Positions 21,014 through 31,308 of a stretch of DNA of 64,000 nucleotides are shown here, piece after piece. The translations under genes and the position numbers were made by a program. Positions within the stretch are counted from its first letter, which is position 1. Each line of letters begins with the position of its first letter. The DNA comes from Prionace glauca. Taxonomy: Eukaryota; Chordata; Chondrichthyes; Carcharhiniformes; Carcharhinidae. The DNA lies in assembly GCA_037974335.1 (NCBI GenBank), contig CM075760.1, positions 19,486,291 through 19,550,290 of the forward strand, in the 5' to 3' direction. The notes beneath the pieces were generated by a model, which was given only the letters and a program-made list of their open reading frames with translations, searched no databases and was not told the DNA's origin.

Positions 21014-21726
21014 AAATGCTGCGAGTTCCTTGCGGTACTGGTAACATTATCAGTGGATTGAGGAGCAGGATGGGGTTTGAGGTCGGAGATTTTTGATGAA
21101 TGTGGAAATGTCTGAGGGGGAAAACAGGAAGTTAAAAGCCGCAAGTTGAAAGGGACATGATTTGACATGTGTGCTGTGTGTGTATCTGACATGTATGTTG
21201 TGTATCTGACATGTATGTTCTTCAGAGTTTATCGTTAGTGTTACAACTCTGACTTCTCCAGGTCCGAGGCCAGTTCATCCAGCCGGAAGATTTAGATGTT
21301 GTTCCCTTCACAGACGCTGTGGGGCGATTGATTTCTGTGTTTCTCCTGAGAGGAGAGATTCAGTGGGATGAGTCTGTTCGCTCTGGAGTTTAGAATAATC
21401 AGAGATGATCTTATTGAAAAATCTGAAATAGGGAAACAGTGTGACATGAAAACCTTGGGAGGGTGTTCCCTCCGCCCCCTCCCCTGGCTAAATTATTAAG
21501 AACAAAGGAAAAATACGGTGAATGATGTAAGAGGATTTTGGAATGCTTGGGAAAGGTGAAGCCAAGAATTGAGAGATGTGATTGATGTAATTGATGACTG
21601 AGAGGGATGGATAGAAACTTTGGGAATTCAATGTAAACGTTGAAATCTGAACAAACTGAGACACCAAATAGAAAAGCCATATTCTCTCCATGCATTTTAG
21701 GTTACGGAAAGACCAATAGTGCCTGT
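21014..21726. other. Non-genic
   Basis: Nothing recognised. Confidence 0.3.
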
Positions 21727-21799
21727 GCCCGGCTAGCTCAATCGGTAGAGCATGAGACTCTGAATCTCAGGGTCGTGGGTTCGAGCCCCACGTTGGGCG
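21727..21799 (+). tRNA. tRNA with Lys body and CTG (Gln) anticodon
   Basis: GCCCGGCTAGCTCA start, T-arm GTGGGTTCGAGCCCCAC and GTTGGGCG end match vertebrate tRNA-Lys(CTT) almost base for base. The anticodon stem TGAGA/TCTCA is perfect but the loop reads CTCTGAA instead of CTCTTAA, so positions 34-36 are CTG, reading Gln codon CAG. Box A, box B and a TTTTT terminator 8 bases downstream are intact. It is either an identity-switched tRNA or an early pseudogene. Lys charging depends strongly on the anticodon, so charging is unknown. Confidence 0.9.
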
Positions 21800-22779
21800 T
21801 CGATGTTTTTAAAACTTTGACTCATTCCTGGGTGAATTCCAGATCACCGTTCCTCCAGGAGTGCCACGGCTCAAACTGAGTCGCTCTCTCTTTTCTCCGT
21901 TGTTCATCTCACAGTTGAGAAAACTGCCTCCAGATCACTGGAAGGCGGTGAGCTAAGCGCTGAACTCAGCGAGAGGTTTTGTTCCCATTTATTATGAGAT
22001 TTGAACCCAGATCTGCGAGATTGTGTCAGTGGAAACAACAATCATCTCCATTGTAATTCAATCACTCCAGCCTTCCATCCTATCAAAAGCCTATTTTTTC
22101 TTCCATCCTCTCTCTCTCTATTTTCCTTGGCTCTGTACTTGCTTGAAAGCCATGAAGTCATAAATTTCTTACAGTTAGGGTCAAAGGTCAGCAACCTGTA
22201 TCATTCCCTCTCTTTCCCTCCACAGAAACTGTTGAAACTGATGATTCTTCCAACATTTTCCGTTTTGAGGTGGGATTTGCAGCAACTAAAATTCCTTCTT
22301 TTGGATCACAGTGGATCACTTTTCTCTGACTGAACCATAACTGTCTCAATAGTTAAAGGGCTGAGGTTTTAAATAATAAGAGCCCCAAATATGTCGCCCT
22401 GTCTGACATGAAATGAAACAAAATGAAAATTATTAATTATTTCATAAAATGCTGCTAACACAATATAGATTTCATTGTCAGCATTTGTTGTCCATCCCTA
22501 TTTCCCACTGAACTAACTATTTTGTTGGGCCATTTCAGAGGGCAGTTTAGAGTCAATTACATTGTCTTAAATTCTTTCTCCAGAGATGCTGTTCCTCCTG
22601 TTGATATTTTCCAGCATTTTAAGTTTTTTTTTTAAGTTCCAGCATCTGCAGTAATTTGCTGTTGGCTGAAGGAGTCATTCCTGTTCTATCAAAACAATTT
22701 TTTTCCCTCGACAAGCCGTTCTGGAGAATTTGAAAAACGCTGAAATGTACCGGTCAGATTAAGGCTGTTATTTGCATCT
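21800..22779. other. Non-genic with a repeat scrap
   Basis: At about 22577-22670 there is an inverted scrap of the AAATGCTGGAAAAT repeat (TTTTCCAGCATTTTAA, GCAGTAATTTGCTG). Nothing else is recognised. Confidence 0.4.
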
Positions 22780-22851
22780 TCCCTGGTGGTCTAGTGGTTA
22801 GGATTCGGCGCTCTCACCGCCGCGGCCCGGGTTCGATTCCCGGTCAGGGAA
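22780..22851 (+). tRNA. tRNA-Glu(CTC)
   Basis: 72 bases; TCCCTGGTGGTCTAGTGG start, anticodon loop CTCTCAC with CTC, T-arm GGCCCGGGTTCGATTCC, acceptor end TCAGGGAA. It is effectively identical to the vertebrate consensus. No TTTT terminator occurs in the first 40 downstream bases. Confidence 0.96.
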
Positions 22852-23470
22852 TGTAGGTGTGGTTGCTGCCGACCAGCACAAGATTTAGCAGGGTCTGAAG
22901 GGAAATAACGAGAAACAGATATGGAGACAGAGAGCGGGAGTGAATGGGAAAGAGTGAGACTGAATGAGTAAAATGGAAACAACAAGAGCAAAAGATAGAG
23001 TGAGTGAGAGAGAGCGAGAGAGAGAGAGAGAGAGAAGCACAGAAAGTGGCAGAGAGACATATTTAAAGACTTTACAGATAACCATCAAGTGGAATTATTG
23101 GAATATGAGCTCCCTGATTGAGGCAGTTAATGCTGTCCACTCCAGGAGCTCTGCAGACGTATATAATATGGAGTGTCTTGGTTAGCAGAATTCAGGGTGT
23201 GTACACTCAGGATGTGGACAGGTGGTTTTATCACTCGACTATTAATACAGAAACTCAGCTAATGTATTGGGCACCCGGATTCCAATCTCGTCACAGCAGA
23301 TGGTGGAATTTGAATAAATAGGTCTGGTGTTTAGAATCCGCTTGTGACCATAAAAACATTGTTGATTGTCGGAAAGCCCTAACTGGTTCACCAATGTCCC
23401 AGGAAAGGAAATCTGTTGTCCTTACGTGGTCAGGCCTAACCGTGACTCCAGGGCCGCAACAATGTGGTTG
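22852..23470. other. GA-rich microsatellite and SINE scrap
   Basis: A (GA)n-rich tract runs about 22990-23036. From 23345 to 23470 there is a fragment of the SINE also found at 49285-49640 (CTAACTGGTTCACCAATGTC). No gene. Confidence 0.5.
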
Positions 23471-23639
23471 ACACTTAATTGTCCTCTGAACACGGGTGAC
23501 TAGGAGGCCGAGTCGCGAAGGCAGATATCTTGAGCTGGTTACAATTAACAGATAACTGGTCGCATCCCCAATGGAAGAGACAGTAATCATGAACTTTTTC
23601 AAAATTCTCCCAGCGGCAGCCAATAATATTTGGCTGTGG

Positions 23640-24085
23640 AGGCAAACTTACCCAGTCCTGAATAAACTGAAGAGAAGTAAGAGCTGATGGGGGTAACCAA
23701 AAAGCTGTTACAGCAGAATTGCACCCATATTGGAGTGGCAGAGAACAGCTGACTGTGGAAGATGGCATACTCCTATGGGATTCAAGAGTGTCATCCTGAG
23801 ACACCATCCCAACCCGGCCGAACTTTACCATGGCCACCCAGGAGTGGCAAACTGACGATCCTCCAAATTGCCACGTCTGGTGGCCAGGTATGGATACAGA
23901 TATTTGCTTGTGTGTCAGTGTTGGCAACATCAACAGGGCAGAACAGTCACCAGTCACTATTCTTTACACTTGGGTTGGCCGTAGACATGACTGCACATGG
24001 ACAGTGCCGGACCGTTCATGGGGTCTGTGTTCCTGATATTGGTAGATGCTCATTCAAAATGGATGGCCATACTCAGGATGAGTTA
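23640..24085 (+). mobile_element. Ty3/Gypsy-like LTR element pol fossil
   Basis: Plus-strand remnant of the integrase part of a Gypsy-type pol: an E-Q-L-T-V-E-D-G-I-L-L-W stretch, a V-W-W-P-G-M-D stretch and the approach to the integrase core. No LTRs are visible. It is short, old and broken in several places, and is followed by a LINE fragment. Confidence 0.7.
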
Positions 24086-24204
24086 ATCAAATACAAGGAG
24101 AAGAGTGGAGAAACTTCACACCTCTTTCTTGACACCAGGCATTCTGCAGGTGTTGAATTCTAAAAATGGACCACCCTCCATCAGTCAGGAATTTGTGCAC
24201 TGCA

Positions 24205-24625
24205 TGAACTTGAGCAATATTTGATGCGTTGCTGTAGAGGGTACTGGTGTGGCCACAACAGGAATACCGTGTGCAGTTTTGATCGGCGTACTTGTGGAAG
24301 GATATATTGGCCTTGGAGGGAGTGCAGAGAAGGTTCACTGGGCTGATACCAGAGATGAGGGGGTTAACCTATGAGGAGAGATTTAATAGACTGTGTCTGT
24401 ATTCATTAGAGTTTAGAAGGCTGAGGGGGGATCTCATAAGATAATGAAGGGGATGGATAGGGTAGAGGTAGAGAGTTTCTTCCCGCTTAGAAAGGACAGC
24501 AGGACTAGAGGGCACAGCCTCAAAATAATGGGGGGAGGACAGTTTAGATCGAAGTTGAGGAGGAACTTCTTCACTCAAAGGATGGTGAATCTCTGGAATT
24601 CTCTGCCCATTGAAGTGGTGGAGCT
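24205..24625 (+). mobile_element. CR1-clade LINE fragment without 3' tail
   Basis: Starts near GGCACTGGTG-type sequence, with Q-R-R-F-T-G-L-I-P-E-M-R-G-like sequence and N-F-F-T-Q-R-M-V-N-L-W-N-S. It ends abruptly at 24625. Confidence 0.75.
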
Positions 24626-25346
24626 CATTGTACAAGTGTACTCAGTATTTGTGTCACTATTCAGTACCAATGTATTATTTAACACATATGGCTTTATTAT
24701 GAATTGAATATCTCTGAACTTGAACATTACTGAATTGAAAACATAACTGACCAACAGAATCGCCGGGTAATACAGATCACAATTTTGAGATTGACTATCG
24801 TCAGCTTTTAAACAAAGTCAAATACATTTAAATGGACGAAAATCAAAAATTATCTGTTCGTGACACTTGTGCCTTTTTTATTATGGACGCATACATTTCC
24901 GCCCTTTACAGGAAAGCCCAGTAGATCCGCGCTGAGTCTCGATTCCCTCATCTGTCTGGGTGACATTTCCTATTTGTTGGAGATGAAAAACGATTTTTAA
25001 AAATGATTCATCTGTGAAATGTGCACCATTTCCTCTAGTTCACTTACAGTATCACTTGTATCTGTCTGTTTGAGCACACACTCGTATCGGATATTTCAGA
25101 TGGTGATGAACCATATTAGTCTGCACCTAGAAACCCATTAAATCTGCTGGAGACTGAACGAGATGCGGATAAATGCTCGGTGTCAAAATCGAACTTCCCC
25201 GTTAGTGCACCTTATTTCTCAGAAAGTATTTGACGGTGAAATCAGAGCAATGATAACATGTCTTTAACATCGAGGTTCGGATAATGTTGAGCAGTAAACT
25301 TAAATTTAACAATTTTCCCTTATCCAACACAAGAAAGTTTAATGAG
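24626..25346. other. Flank of tRNA-Val cassette
   Basis: 25080-25346 is paralogous to 27320-27545 (AGTCTGCACC, GTGTCAAAAT, TTAACATCGAGGTTC). No gene. Confidence 0.5.
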
Positions 25347-25419
25347 TGTTTCTGCCCGGATTCGAACCGGGGATTTTTCACGTGTAAGGCGAATGTGATA
25401 ACCACTACACTACAGAAAG
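25347..25419 (-). tRNA. tRNA-Val(TAC)
   Basis: 73 bases on the minus strand: TGTAGTGTAGTGGTTATCAC, anticodon loop CTTACAC, T-arm CCCCGGTTCGAATCCGGGC, end CAGAAACA. All arms fold, but base 1 is C opposite C72, so the first acceptor pair is broken. The body resembles vertebrate tRNA-Val(AAC). Possibly slightly decayed. Confidence 0.85.
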
Positions 25420-25829
25420 AGCTGAAGAACAGTGGAGGAAATCAGCCTGTCTGCAATGTTCAACTGCGCTGTGATGCTGCAGGTTCCGATGGTTAGACTG
25501 AGAGCCCATGTCACTGAATTCAGGAAGGTAGCCGTTATTTTCAAGCTGATTGTACAACTTATCCCCAACATCAACATTTAAAAGCGTTCGTCTGAGGGAG
25601 CAATGATTTCTACCCATTCATTAATGCATCATTTTCATCGTTCTTCCAATAATCATCCGCATTTTGTATCACCAGCGCTTTGTAACCTGTCGCTACCTTT
25701 TTTCTTTGTTTTTTAAATGTGACATTTCCAATTCAGATACTAAAGAGGAAATCTCCCTGATACTGATTCCGACAGAACTGGTGCAGACCGGGAAGTAACA
25801 CAGGATTGTTACACAGCAATAAATCTACA
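25420..25829. other. Non-genic
   Basis: Interval between tRNA-Val and tRNA-Glu; nothing recognised. Confidence 0.3.
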
Positions 25830-25901
25830 TTCCCTGACCGGGAATTGAACCCGGGCCGCGGCGGTGAAAACACCGAATCCTAACCACTAGACCACCAGGG
25901 A
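25830..25901 (-). tRNA. tRNA-Glu(TTC)
   Basis: 72 bases on the minus strand: TTCCCTGGTGGTCTAGTGG, anticodon loop TTTTCAC with TTC, T-arm GGCCCGGGTTCAATTCC (one change in box B), end TCAGGGAA. The fold is complete. Confidence 0.92.
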
Positions 25902-26402
25902 AGCTGGCGGGTGCTTTATAAAATATTAATTCATCCATGAGCCACCAGACTTTTGCTTTATTTCTACAAGGGCAAAATCTCAGAACAAGGCGCTGATGAT
26001 TTAGGAGTGAGATGAGGAGAAATTGTTTGACTCAAAGGTCCGTGAATCTTGGGAATTCTCTACTCCAGAGGGTTCTGATGTTCCATCACTGAACACATTT
26101 CAGTTTGGGTTAGACAGATTTATGATCTATCCAGGAATGAATGGAAACAGGAATATGGAATAGGAACAAATGCTCAGCCACAAGTTCATGTTTCGATTGT
26201 GTTTTTTAAGTTTAAAGATATAATGGAAGCATGTATATAATGTTATATGTAACCTGTTTGAAGTCAGTTGTCATTAAATAATGTTGGTAACACCAGATAA
26301 CAGAACAGCCGGGAACAATTGACAGCTTTTTTTTATTGGCACTCACGGACCCATTGCCAACAGGCAACTGTTTACACGTGAATGCTGATGGTGAGAAAAT
26401 TC
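25902..26402. other. Non-genic
   Basis: Nothing recognised. Confidence 0.3.
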
Positions 26403-26476
26403 CGTATCTGGGTTGTCTTGAACCACTAACCTTTCAGTTAACAGCTGAACGTGCTGACCAATTGCGCCACAGAGAC
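26403..26476 (-). pseudogene. tRNA-Asn(GTT), decayed
   Basis: The minus strand reads GTCTCTGTGGCGCAATTGGT with anticodon loop CTGTTAA, as in tRNA-Asn. The T-stem (AGTGG against CAACC) and acceptor 3' strand (CAGATAC against GTCTCTG) have mismatches and box B is weakened (GGTTCAAGACA). Probably not functional. Confidence 0.8.
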
Positions 26477-26924
26477 AGAGCTAGCAACTCGTAAATATAT
26501 TCTAAATTAGTGTGTTTGTTACTGGCCGCCATTCTATTTCTGAAAACTTGTTCCAGAACTGCAGCATGACCGCACTGTTTACAACTCTATACAAGTCTCT
26601 TTAGTTCCGTGGATCCTGCAGCACTGCTGTAGTGTGTTGGTTATTCCCTTTCTCCTATGAACGGGCAGGGAAAATAAACCCACGTCTCTTACCAGGGAGG
26701 AATTCAGCGGGAGGGAAGGGAAGGGAACTGACCACCAGTAGCCCAACAATCCAATACTTTCCACTCAATCATCAATAACACCACTCACAACTGCACCACC
26801 TTCCGAATATTGCGATCCATTTCCCTTAGGATTTAGATCCAAGACTTCATATTTCCCTTGTTTTCCCCCAATTTTGCAGGACATTCGCTCCAATACACAG
26901 AGTGAACGGAGAAAGAAGAAGCTT
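26477..26924. other. Non-genic
   Basis: Nothing recognised. Confidence 0.3.
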
Positions 26925-26995
26925 TGCATTGGCCGGGAATCGAACCCGGGTCTCCCGCGTGGCAGGCGAGAATTCTACCACTGAACCACCAATGC
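26925..26995 (-). tRNA. tRNA-Gly(GCC)
   Basis: 71 bases on the minus strand: GCATTGGTGGTTCAGTGG, anticodon loop CTGCCAC, T-arm GACCCGGGTTCGATTCC, end GCCAATGCA. It matches the vertebrate consensus throughout. Confidence 0.96.
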
Positions 26996-27564
26996 TGCTC
27001 TTGCTAGCGATGCCCCCACATGCTCTCTCTTCCTTCACACTCAGCAGCATTGTAATTTCCTTACTTTGTCCTTTCGTTCCCCATTTATTAAGATTCGGAT
27101 ATTAAATAAATGCTAACCTCAAATACATTTTGGACAAAATTCAATATGTCTTAGAACATTTACACAATTTTGTCATTTTTTTCCATAAAATTCAGCATTT
27201 CTGATTTTGGAGAAAGCATTTCAAGCTGAGGTCAGAGCAAAGATAATATGACTGTAACATCGAGATTCTGATAATATTCACCACCAAACTGGAATCATAC
27301 AGACTTCCCTCACCCTAGCATGTTTCAGATGTTGATTAACTATGTTAGTCTGCACCCAAACCTATTAAATTGTCTTGTAGACTGGATGACTTGCTGATAT
27401 GTGCAGGTGTCAAAATAGGGAAGTTTCTTTCCTGGCAATGCATCAAACAATTTATAATTTCTGATTTGACACAAAGCATTTGAGGCCGAGGCCAGAGCGA
27501 AGATACTATGGGTGTAACATCGAGATTCAGATAATGTTCAGGAACAAAATGCCCCGGCCGATGA
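26996..27564. other. Duplicated tRNA-Val flank without the tRNA
   Basis: Two copies of a flank unit sharing GTAACATCGAGATTC (about 27180-27310 and 27420-27545) correspond to the flank of tRNA-Val at 25347. No tRNA remains. Confidence 0.5.
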
Positions 27565-28260
27565 AGGCATGCTTTAAGGTGCGAGGGGCAAGGTTTAAAG
27601 GAGATGGACATGGAGGATTTTTTGCACAGAGAGTAGGGGGTTCCTGGAACTCGCTACTGGGAGAGAGATAGTAGAAGCGGATGCAGTTGTGACTTTTAAG
27701 TCAGCTGAGGGGAGATCTCATTGAGACGTATAAGATGATGAATGGGATGGATAGGATAGAGGTGGAGAGACTCTTCCCGCTCAAAAAAGACAGTAGGACT
27801 AGGGGGCACAGCCTCAAGATAAAGGGGGGGTGGTTTAGAACAGAGTTGAGGAGGAACTTCTTCACTCAAAGGGTGGTGAATCTCTGGAATTCTCTGCCCA
27901 TTGAAGTGGTGGAGGCTGCCTCGCTAAATGTTTTTAAGAAACGGGTTGATGGGTTTTTGATAAGAGAAGGGATTAAGGGTTATGGGGAGAGGGTGGGAAG
28001 GTGCAGCTGAGTCACGACAGATCAGCCATGATCTTATTGAATGGCGGGGCAGGCTCGAAGGGCCAGATGGCCTACTCCTGCTCCTATTTCTTATGTTCTT
28101 ATGTTCTTATGACAAGTACATGAATAGAATGGGAATAGAGGGATATGGTCCCGGAAGGATAGGGGGTTTTAGTTAAGTCGGGCAGCATGGTCAGTGAAGG
28201 TTTGAAGGGCCGAAGGGCATGTTCCTGTGCTGTAATTTTCTCTGTTCTTTGTACTGCCAT
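27565..28260 (+). mobile_element. Older CR1-clade LINE 3' end, interrupted
   Basis: The fragment encodes K-V-R-G-A-R-F-K-G-D-G-H-G-G-F-F-A-Q-R-V, stops near 27704, and resumes at 28113 with D-K-Y-M-N-R-M-G-I-E-G-Y-G. It belongs to a different CR1 family from the copy nested inside it. Confidence 0.75.
27703..28112 (+). mobile_element. Young CR1-clade LINE 3' end, nested
   Basis: Begins GCTGAGGGGAGATCTCATTG and ends TTATGTTCTTATGTTCTTATG. It is near-identical to other young copies here and sits inside the older LINE at 27565-28260. Confidence 0.9.
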
Positions 28261-28659
28261 TTTTCTTTACCCAAAACTGAGCTTCAGCCTCCGTAGCTCT
28301 ATATTTAACCACTCCATCTCTGACGTCTTCTCCAGTCACACAACCCTGTGAGATGTCTGTACTGATCTTATTGTGGCATCATGAGCGTTCCACATACAAC
28401 ATGACTTGTATCTATAAATTCTCATCTTGAACACTTCAATTGAAATTTCAGGGCAAGCAGAGCTTTTTGAGCAGAATGGTTCAGATTCCCACCATCTTTA
28501 ATGTGAACAAGTTGTTTCTGATTTCCCTACAGAGCTTGTCTATTAAACAATGACTGAACACAGGGGGTGAATGTGAGAAGCTGAAGTTTCCAGTTGAAGA
28601 GGTTCCCAGTGTCTCTGAGCAGCTGAACTGGGGAAGCCTTTGGGCAGAGACTGCGCTGC
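28261..28659. other. Non-genic
   Basis: Nothing recognised. Confidence 0.3.
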
Positions 28660-29185
28660 TGCTATTTCCTTTCCTGACCACCGGGGGTCGCTGTAACACA
28701 TAAAAGCTGCTCCGCCCAATGTCGCCTCTTGCCCGCTCCGGCCCGGCCACTGCTCGTTGGCGGAACATTCGGGGCCTGCAGAGTGGCGGGGCCAGCCGCC
28801 ATATTTCCGTGACGTCACCGTCAGCCCCTCCACCCGTCGAGGAAAAAGCGACGGTTGAGAAATGTAGAAAATGAGAGAAATTCCCACCCGGAAATCCCGC
28901 CCGGAGCGGAATTAAAATTAAATAAAATATATATTTTTATAAAGAGGCAGGTGGCGGAACCGCGCATGTGCTGTAGTATTTTCCCAGAGCGCACCGCGCG
29001 GGGGTGATTGAAAAACAGACGGAATAAAAAACAGAAACGATTTTCCCGAATGGAGAAGGAACCGAAAGTCTGACGGGTGAGGATGTGAATAATAATCATC
29101 AGAATTTAAAATATTAAAAGATTCAAATGTAACTGTGTGGGCGCATGTGCAGGAGGGGAATTCAACCAAAGTGCAGCGCGCGGGA
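28660..29185. promoter_or_regulatory. CpG-rich promoter-like island
   Basis: GC- and CpG-rich, with a full CRE TGACGTCA at 28810-28817, GCCGCCATATTTCC just before it and GGGGGTCGC near 28684. It adjoins the 33-bp array. No open frame with domain character starts here, so I cannot name the transcript. Confidence 0.55.
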
Positions 29186-29453
29186 CGCCGTCTCCCTTGG
29201 CAACGCAACATGGCTGCTGGCCGTCTCCCTTGGCAACGCATCATGGCCGCTGGCCGTCTCCCCTGGCAACGCAACATGGCCGCCGGCCGTCTCCCCTGGC
29301 AACGCAACATGGCCGCTGGCCGTCTCCCCTGGCAACGCAAGATGGCCGCCGGCCGTCTCCCCTGGCAACGCAAGATGGCCGCTGGCCGTCTCCCCTGGCA
29401 ACGCAAGATGGCCGCCGGCCGTCTCCCCTGGCAACGCAAGATGGCCGCTGGCA
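29186..29453. repeat. 33-bp minisatellite, 8 copies, with YY1-like and RFX-half-site motifs
   Basis: Unit GGCCGTCTCCCCTGGCAACG followed by CAAGATGGCCGCT, about 8 copies. CAAGATGGCCGC resembles the YY1 core (AAGATGGCGGC) and TGGCAACG is an RFX X-box half-site in reverse. The length is a multiple of three, so all frames stay open on both strands; I read this as regulatory, not coding. Confidence 0.9.
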
Positions 29454-29623
29454 GTGAGTGATTGTGGCGCAGGCGCAGTGAGGTCTGCCTGCAGCCCATT
29501 GTCCAGACTGCCCCCAAGTGGATGTGGTGGGGATGGTGCAGCAGATGGGGCAACAATCCCAGTTTCAATGGGGGAGAGAAGCTGCAATGCTGCTCCCTGT
29601 TGTTCACTCCTCTCGATAGTAGT

Positions 29624-29868
29624 CATGATGTGGGTATGCCGGCATTGGACTGGGGTAAACACAGTAAAAAGTCTGACAACACCACGTTTTAGTCCAACCG
29701 ATTTATTTGATAATATTCTCACAAGCTTTCGAGGGGGCTGCCTCTTTGTCAGGTGAATGCAGAACTCTCCATTCACCTGACGAAGAGGCAGCCCCCTCGA
29801 AAGCTTGTGAGAATATTATCAAATAAATCGGTTGGACTAAAACCTGGTGTTGTCAGACTTTTTACTGT
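29624..29868. mobile_element. Hairpin (foldback) element with 12-bp target duplication
   Basis: Arms 29660-29759 and 29770-29869 are reverse complements over 100 bases with about two mismatches and a 10-base loop. GTTCACTCCTCT occurs exactly at 29612-29623 and 29869-29880, an apparent target-site duplication. The arm sequence (AGTCTGACAACACCAGGTTT) also occurs singly at 56025-56190. Confidence 0.88.
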
Positions 29869-29880
29869 GTTCACTCCTCT

Positions 29881-30334
29881 CCCCAGTCTCAGCATTGCAG
29901 TGTTTAAACAAGAGGGTGCATTGTCACAGCAGCACCCAGACCTGCAGTTTAAGTTTATTTATTAGTGTCACTAGTAAGTCGGTTTACATTAACAATGCAA
30001 TGAAGTTACTGTGAGAATTCCCCTAGACTCTACATTCCTGTTGGGGTAACACTGAGGGAGAATTTAAGTACGGCCCAATGCCCCCTAACCCAGCACGTCT
30101 TTCAGACTGCGGAAGGAAACCGGAGAAAACCCACACAGACACGGGGACAACGTTCAAATGACCCACAGGCCCCTAGCACAGTGAGGCTGCAGTGTTAACC
30201 ACTGTCCCACCATGCTGACACTGAGGCAAATGTATTTGGGGGGAACACAGGGCAGGTGGGGGTATCGCTAACTCAATTTGATGAGGGGGGGGGGGCATCA
30301 GGAAAAATCAGGCTGCTCCGCCCAGTGTCACCAA
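29881..30334. mobile_element. SINE remnant and flank
   Basis: About 30000-30225 is a minus-strand tRNA-SINE remnant (GCAGTGTTAACCACTGTCCC). A poly-G run follows near 30285. Confidence 0.6.
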
Positions 30335-30420
30335 TTTAGAATTCTATGAGTCAATGAACTGAAACTCTCCAGGCCAGGTAACATCATGGTAAATCTCCTC
30401 TGTACCATTCCCAGTTCTAC
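30335..30420 (-). mobile_element. CR1-clade LINE scrap
   Basis: Minus strand Q-R-R-F-T-M-M-L-P-G-L-E motif, about 85 bases, adjoining a plus-strand LINE. Confidence 0.55.
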
Positions 30421-30478
30421 CACATCCCTCCTATTCTGGGGATCCCAGAACTGAACCATTTTTTCAAAGAAGTGACCA

Positions 30479-31120
30479 GATGTGTCGATGAGGGCAATGC
30501 TTCTGATGTAGTCTTCTTGGACTTCAGCAGGGCTTTTGTCAAGATCCCACACGGGAGACTAATCGGGAACTTAAGATCCCATGAGATCCAAGGACATGTG
30601 TTAAATTGGATCCGGAATTAGCTGAGTGGCAGGAAGCAGAGGGTGATGGTGACTGGGAGGGGGGATTTTCAGACTGAAAGCTTGTATCCAGTGGGGTCCC
30701 ACAGGGATCGATGTTGGGGCCCTTATTGTTTGTGGTTTATTTAAATAACTTAGTCTTAAATGCAGGATGTTCATCAGTAAGTTTGTGGATGATAGGAGAA
30801 TTGTTCGGGTGGGAAAGGGGAGGATAGCCTCAGATTACAGGGGGATAGAGACGGGCGGATCAGTGGCAATGGGGATCAGTGTGAGGTGATGCACTCGGGC
30901 AGGGAAAACAAGACAAGAGACTACATGATGAACAGTAGGATCCTGGGAAGCTCTGAGGATCAGAGGGAGCTCGGTGTGCATGTACACCGGTCCCTTAAGG
31001 TAACAGGACAGGTGGATAAAGTGGTTAAGGAGACTCACGGTTCACTTCTTTATTAGCCGAGGCACAGTGTTTAAGAGTGGGGAGGTTATGCTGGAATTAT
31101 ATAAAATGTTGGTTAGGCAT
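30479..31120 (+). mobile_element. Old CR1-clade LINE RT fragment
   Basis: Recognisable RT motifs: V-V-F-L-D-F-S-R-A-F-V-K, S-G-V-P-Q-G-type (GTGGGGTCCCACAGGGATCG) and K-F-V-D-D. A different family from the young copies, with several disruptions. Confidence 0.75.
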
Positions 31121-31308
31121 AAGGAAGGAGGAATGAGAGTGAGATGGAGAGGTTGGATTTTTATTCATTCATGGGACTGGGCATCGCTGGCTGGCCCACC
31201 ATTTATTGCCAATCTCTCGGTTCCCGAGGGCAGTTCAGAGTAAACCACATTGCTGTGGATCTGGAATCACATATAGGCCAGACCGGGTAAGGACAGCAGA
31301 TTTGTATC
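31121..31308. mobile_element. SINE remnant
   Basis: Partial copy of the 49285-49640 SINE: CATGGGACTGGGCATCGCTG and GGCCAGACCGGGTAAGGACA. It runs directly into the 52-bp minisatellite, whose first copy starts inside it. Confidence 0.65.

Noticed and set aside
22780-26995. tRNA-SINEs instead of true tRNA genes
   Set aside because: Glu, Gly, Val, Thr and the Lys-type entries fold as full cloverleaves with correct 3' ends and no SINE body attached.
29135-29776. Four overlapping open frames on both strands
   Set aside because: All arise from the 33-bp minisatellite, whose length is a multiple of three.
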